Part shown: positions 14,518 to 15,697 of the stretch, one piece after another | How the letters are laid out: every line of letters starts with the position of its first letter | Numbering within the stretch: position 1 is the first letter of the stretch | From: Nitrospinota bacterium | GTDB taxonomy: Bacteria; Nitrospinota; Nitrospinia; Nitrospinales; VA-1 | Reading direction: 5' to 3' | Length of the DNA stretch: 15,697 nucleotides | NCBI GenBank assembly: GCA_022567815.1 | Contig: JADFGI010000023.1 | Location: forward strand, 1 to 15,697 | Notes under the pieces: model-generated | Databases searched by the model: none | What the model was told of the DNA's origin: nothing | Seen by the model: only the letters and a program-made list of their open reading frames with translations | Position numbers and translations under genes: made by a program

Positions 14518-14829
14518 ATGAAACAATCCTGGCATGGCCTGTGGTTCCTTCTGATTCTTTTATTGGCAATCGGATGCGGATCAGTAGGGAAAAATTTTTC
14601 CAGCGAAAAGGTACAGAACATCCAAAACAACGTGACCACTCAGTCCGAGGTTCTGGATTGGTTTGGGGTCCCCTTCAAGGAGGGTATTGAAAACACCCAT
14701 ACCATGTGGACCTACCAATTCGACAGATATAACGTCTTCACCGAAACCAAATCGAAAGATCTGGTGATTTTGTTTGATGAAAACAATATCGTCAAAGCCT
14801 ATCGATTCGCGTCCAGCATCGATGAATAG
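14518..14829 (+). CDS. small BamE/SmpA/OmlA-like lipoprotein
   Basis: The protein has 103 residues. A lipoprotein signal ends LLAIGC with Cys20 as the lipid site. The mature part follows the SmpA/OmlA plan: an N-terminal IQxNVTTxSEV helix start (35-46), FGVP (49-52) in place of the usual LGxP, then strands with TMWTYQF (62-68) and LVILFDENNIVKAYRF (82-97), where the family has a beta-hairpin ending in a hydrophobic strand. BamE helps the outer-membrane barrel assembly machine; many short relatives have unknown roles, so a true BamE is not certain. GAGGAG (14503-14508), 9 nt before the ATG, supports the start. The HAD phosphatase gene begins 49 nt downstream. Confidence 0.75.
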   Translation: MKQSWHGLWFLLILLLAIGCGSVGKNFSSEKVQNIQNNVTTQSEVLDWFGVPFKEGIENTHTMWTYQFDRYNVFTETKSKDLVILFDENNIVKAYRFASSIDE

Positions 14830-14870
14830 CAAAGGTATGCTCGGCAAACCCGGAGGGATTTTCCCTTTGC
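14829..14870 (+). promoter_or_regulatory. inverted repeat enclosing a stranded GGAGGG before the HAD gene
   Basis: GCAAAGG (14829-14835) pairs with CCTTTGC (14864-14870). The loop contains GGAGGG at 14852-14857, 21 nt from the ATG and too far to act as its SD in linear form; a GGGA/TCCC stem (14855-14865) could also form. Folding might bring the purine run nearer or hide it. A weak transcription end after the lipoprotein gene is another reading. Confidence 0.3.
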
Positions 14871-14878
14871 TTGAATGA

Positions 14879-15523
14879 ATGAAGAAAATCTCGCTCATCG
14901 TTTACGATTTCGACGGGACGCTGGTTGACACGCTGGACGACATCGCTCTCTCCGTCAACCTCACCCTAAAGGAACTGGGTCGGCCCCTGTTGGATAAAGA
15001 GGTCGTCAAAACCTGCGTCGGCAGTGGCGTGGTCATGCTCATGACGCGTGCGCTCAACGGCTCCGGCGTGGAGGACATCGACAACGCCGTCGCGCTGTTC
15101 CGCAAACACTACGGCGCCCACTTGATGGACAACAGCGCGTTTTATCCCAACTGCCGGGAAACGATCGAGTTTTTCTCCGACAGAAATCAGGCCATCTGCT
15201 CCAACAAACCCGAGGACTTCGTAAGAAAAATTCTTGCAAGCCTCGACTACCTGCACCGCTTTCCATCCATCATCGGCGGCGACAGTTTCAAGACCCGCAA
15301 ACCCGATCCCGAAGGTTTAAACCACTTGCTGGACCAATACCGATTATCGCCTAACGAAGTGGTCATGGTGGGCGACAGTGCGGTGGATATCGAAACCGGA
15401 AAGAACGCCAACGTCCACACCTGCGCCGTGACTTATGGCATGGGCGATTTGCAGGCTCTAAAATCCCTCAAGCCCGATTGGACTATCAAAGACATCTCGG
15501 AATTGAAACAGCTTTTTCCTTGA
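14879..15523 (+). CDS. HAD-superfamily hydrolase, phosphoglycolate-phosphatase-like
   Basis: The protein has 214 residues, the usual length for the Gph/PGP-like subfamily, and is cytoplasmic. HAD motif I is DFDGT (Asp10 nucleophile, Asp12 acid/base), motif II is Ser108 in CSNK, motif III is Lys141 in RKPDP, and motif IV is GDSAVD (Asp166, Asp170) for Mg2+. A helical cap (about 15-85) follows motif I. It should hydrolyse a small phosphomonoester; 2-phosphoglycolate is the commonest guess, but the cap does not settle the substrate. The ATG at 14879 is the first possible start, since TGA directly precedes it in frame, and it has no good SD of its own. Much of the first half is visibly richer in G and C at third positions than the cytochrome genes. 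Confidence 0.88.
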   Translation: MKKISLIVYDFDGTLVDTLDDIALSVNLTLKELGRPLLDKEVVKTCVGSGVVMLMTRALNGSGVEDIDNAVALFRKHYGAHLMDNSAFYPNCRETIEFFSDRNQAICSNKPEDFVRKILASLDYLHRFPSIIGGDSFKTRKPDPEGLNHLLDQYRLSPNEVVMVGDSAVDIETGKNANVHTCAVTYGMGDLQALKSLKPDWTIKDISELKQLFP

Positions 15524-15614
15524 CCCGCAGAGGACGGAAAAGTTGAAAAGAAAATATAGAAAAAAATTACAATCTTCTCAGACCTTTCCCCAGTGTTTTC
15601 ACTGCGACCTCTGC
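15524..15614. repeat. GCAGAGG/CCTCTGC inverted repeat with degenerate CTGC words
   Basis: GCAGAGG (15527-15533) just after the phosphatase stop is complementary to CCTCTGC (15608-15614). The right arm is embedded in three spaced CTGC words (15602-15632 region). This wording resembles intergenic repeats rich in CTCTGCG found in many environmental genomes, a recollection and not a search result. It overlaps the possible coding end at 15567-15697, so at most one reading need be functional. Confidence 0.35.
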
Positions 15615-15697
15615 ATTCCCTGCGATGAAAGATTTTTTCTTTTTATCCCAGTCTCCCTCCAAACCCCGGTCTCTTGACTTTGGGGTGTCATCCTTCT
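15567..15697 (-). CDS. possible 3' end of a leftward gene, cut by the window edge
   Basis: On the minus strand a frame enters from the right edge and runs 43 codons to TAA at 15567-15569. The visible tail is basic and polar, with segments such as RDRGLEGDWDKKKK and SFIAGNAEVAVK. The other minus-strand frames contain stops. No family is recognised. The frame includes the CTGC-rich repeat, and its composition could equally come from non-coding repeat DNA. If real, it converges with the HAD gene with 43 nt between stops. Confidence 0.3.
   Translation of the reverse strand, partial: KDDTPKSRDRGLEGDWDKKKKSFIAGNAEVAVKTLGKGLRRL

Noticed and set aside
1..15697. tRNA, rRNA or CRISPR array
   Set aside because: No cloverleaf-like fold, rRNA-like segment or regularly spaced direct repeat was seen in the gaps; the only tandem DNA repeat is the 21-bp heptad coding repeat at 5328-5390.

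Overview
The window suggests a Gram-negative bacterium of moderate GC with an outer membrane and a c-type-cytochrome-rich respiration. Evidence is a beta-barrel protein ending in Phe, several lipoprotein signals, and about nineteen CXXCH haem motifs in three proteins. The gene mix would fit a Nitrospinota- or Desulfobacterota-like lineage, but nothing in the sequence fixes the taxon.

Layout: (i) 1-221 is an upstream region with a perfect 14-bp inverted repeat and a possible leftward gene start at the edge. (ii) 222-1796 holds two rightward genes, a four-helix membrane protein of unknown function and a PfkB-family sugar/nucleoside kinase. (iii) 1788-1960 is packed with short GC-rich hairpins between converging genes. 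(iv) 1961-13809 is an eight-gene leftward redox cluster. (v) 13810-14517 is a divergent intergenic region with a strong leftward promoter, a rightward promoter and a ~98-bp MITE-like element flanked by TTAA. (vi) 14518-15523 encodes a BamE/SmpA-like lipoprotein and a HAD phosphatase. (vii) The right edge holds a possible 3' end of a leftward gene or an intergenic repeat.

The leftward cluster, in transcription order, encodes: a five-haem exported cytochrome with a Met-rich linker (probable lipoprotein); an outer-membrane beta-barrel; a tetrahaem c554-like periplasmic cytochrome; a cytoplasmic protein with two cyclic-nucleotide-binding domains fused to four [4Fe-4S] motifs; a five-helix membrane protein with two HX13H pairs (di-haem cytochrome b geometry); a membrane-anchored ten-haem cytochrome with a separate eight-Cys domain on the cytoplasmic side; a membrane-anchored FAD/NAD(P)/[2Fe-2S] reductase; and a metallo-beta-lactamase-fold lipoprotein. 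Two junctions are TGATG overlaps and one gap is 8 nt.

Together the genes can be read as a continuous electron path: NAD(P)H or ferredoxin in the cytoplasm, Fe-S protein and di-haem b in the inner membrane, ten-haem and tetrahaem cytochromes in the periplasm, then porin plus five-haem cytochrome at the outer membrane, with a cyclic-nucleotide sensor built into the cytoplasmic Fe-S subunit. Direction of flow, terminal donor or acceptor, and whether all parts form one complex are inferences. This cluster is the best candidate in the window for an undescribed system.
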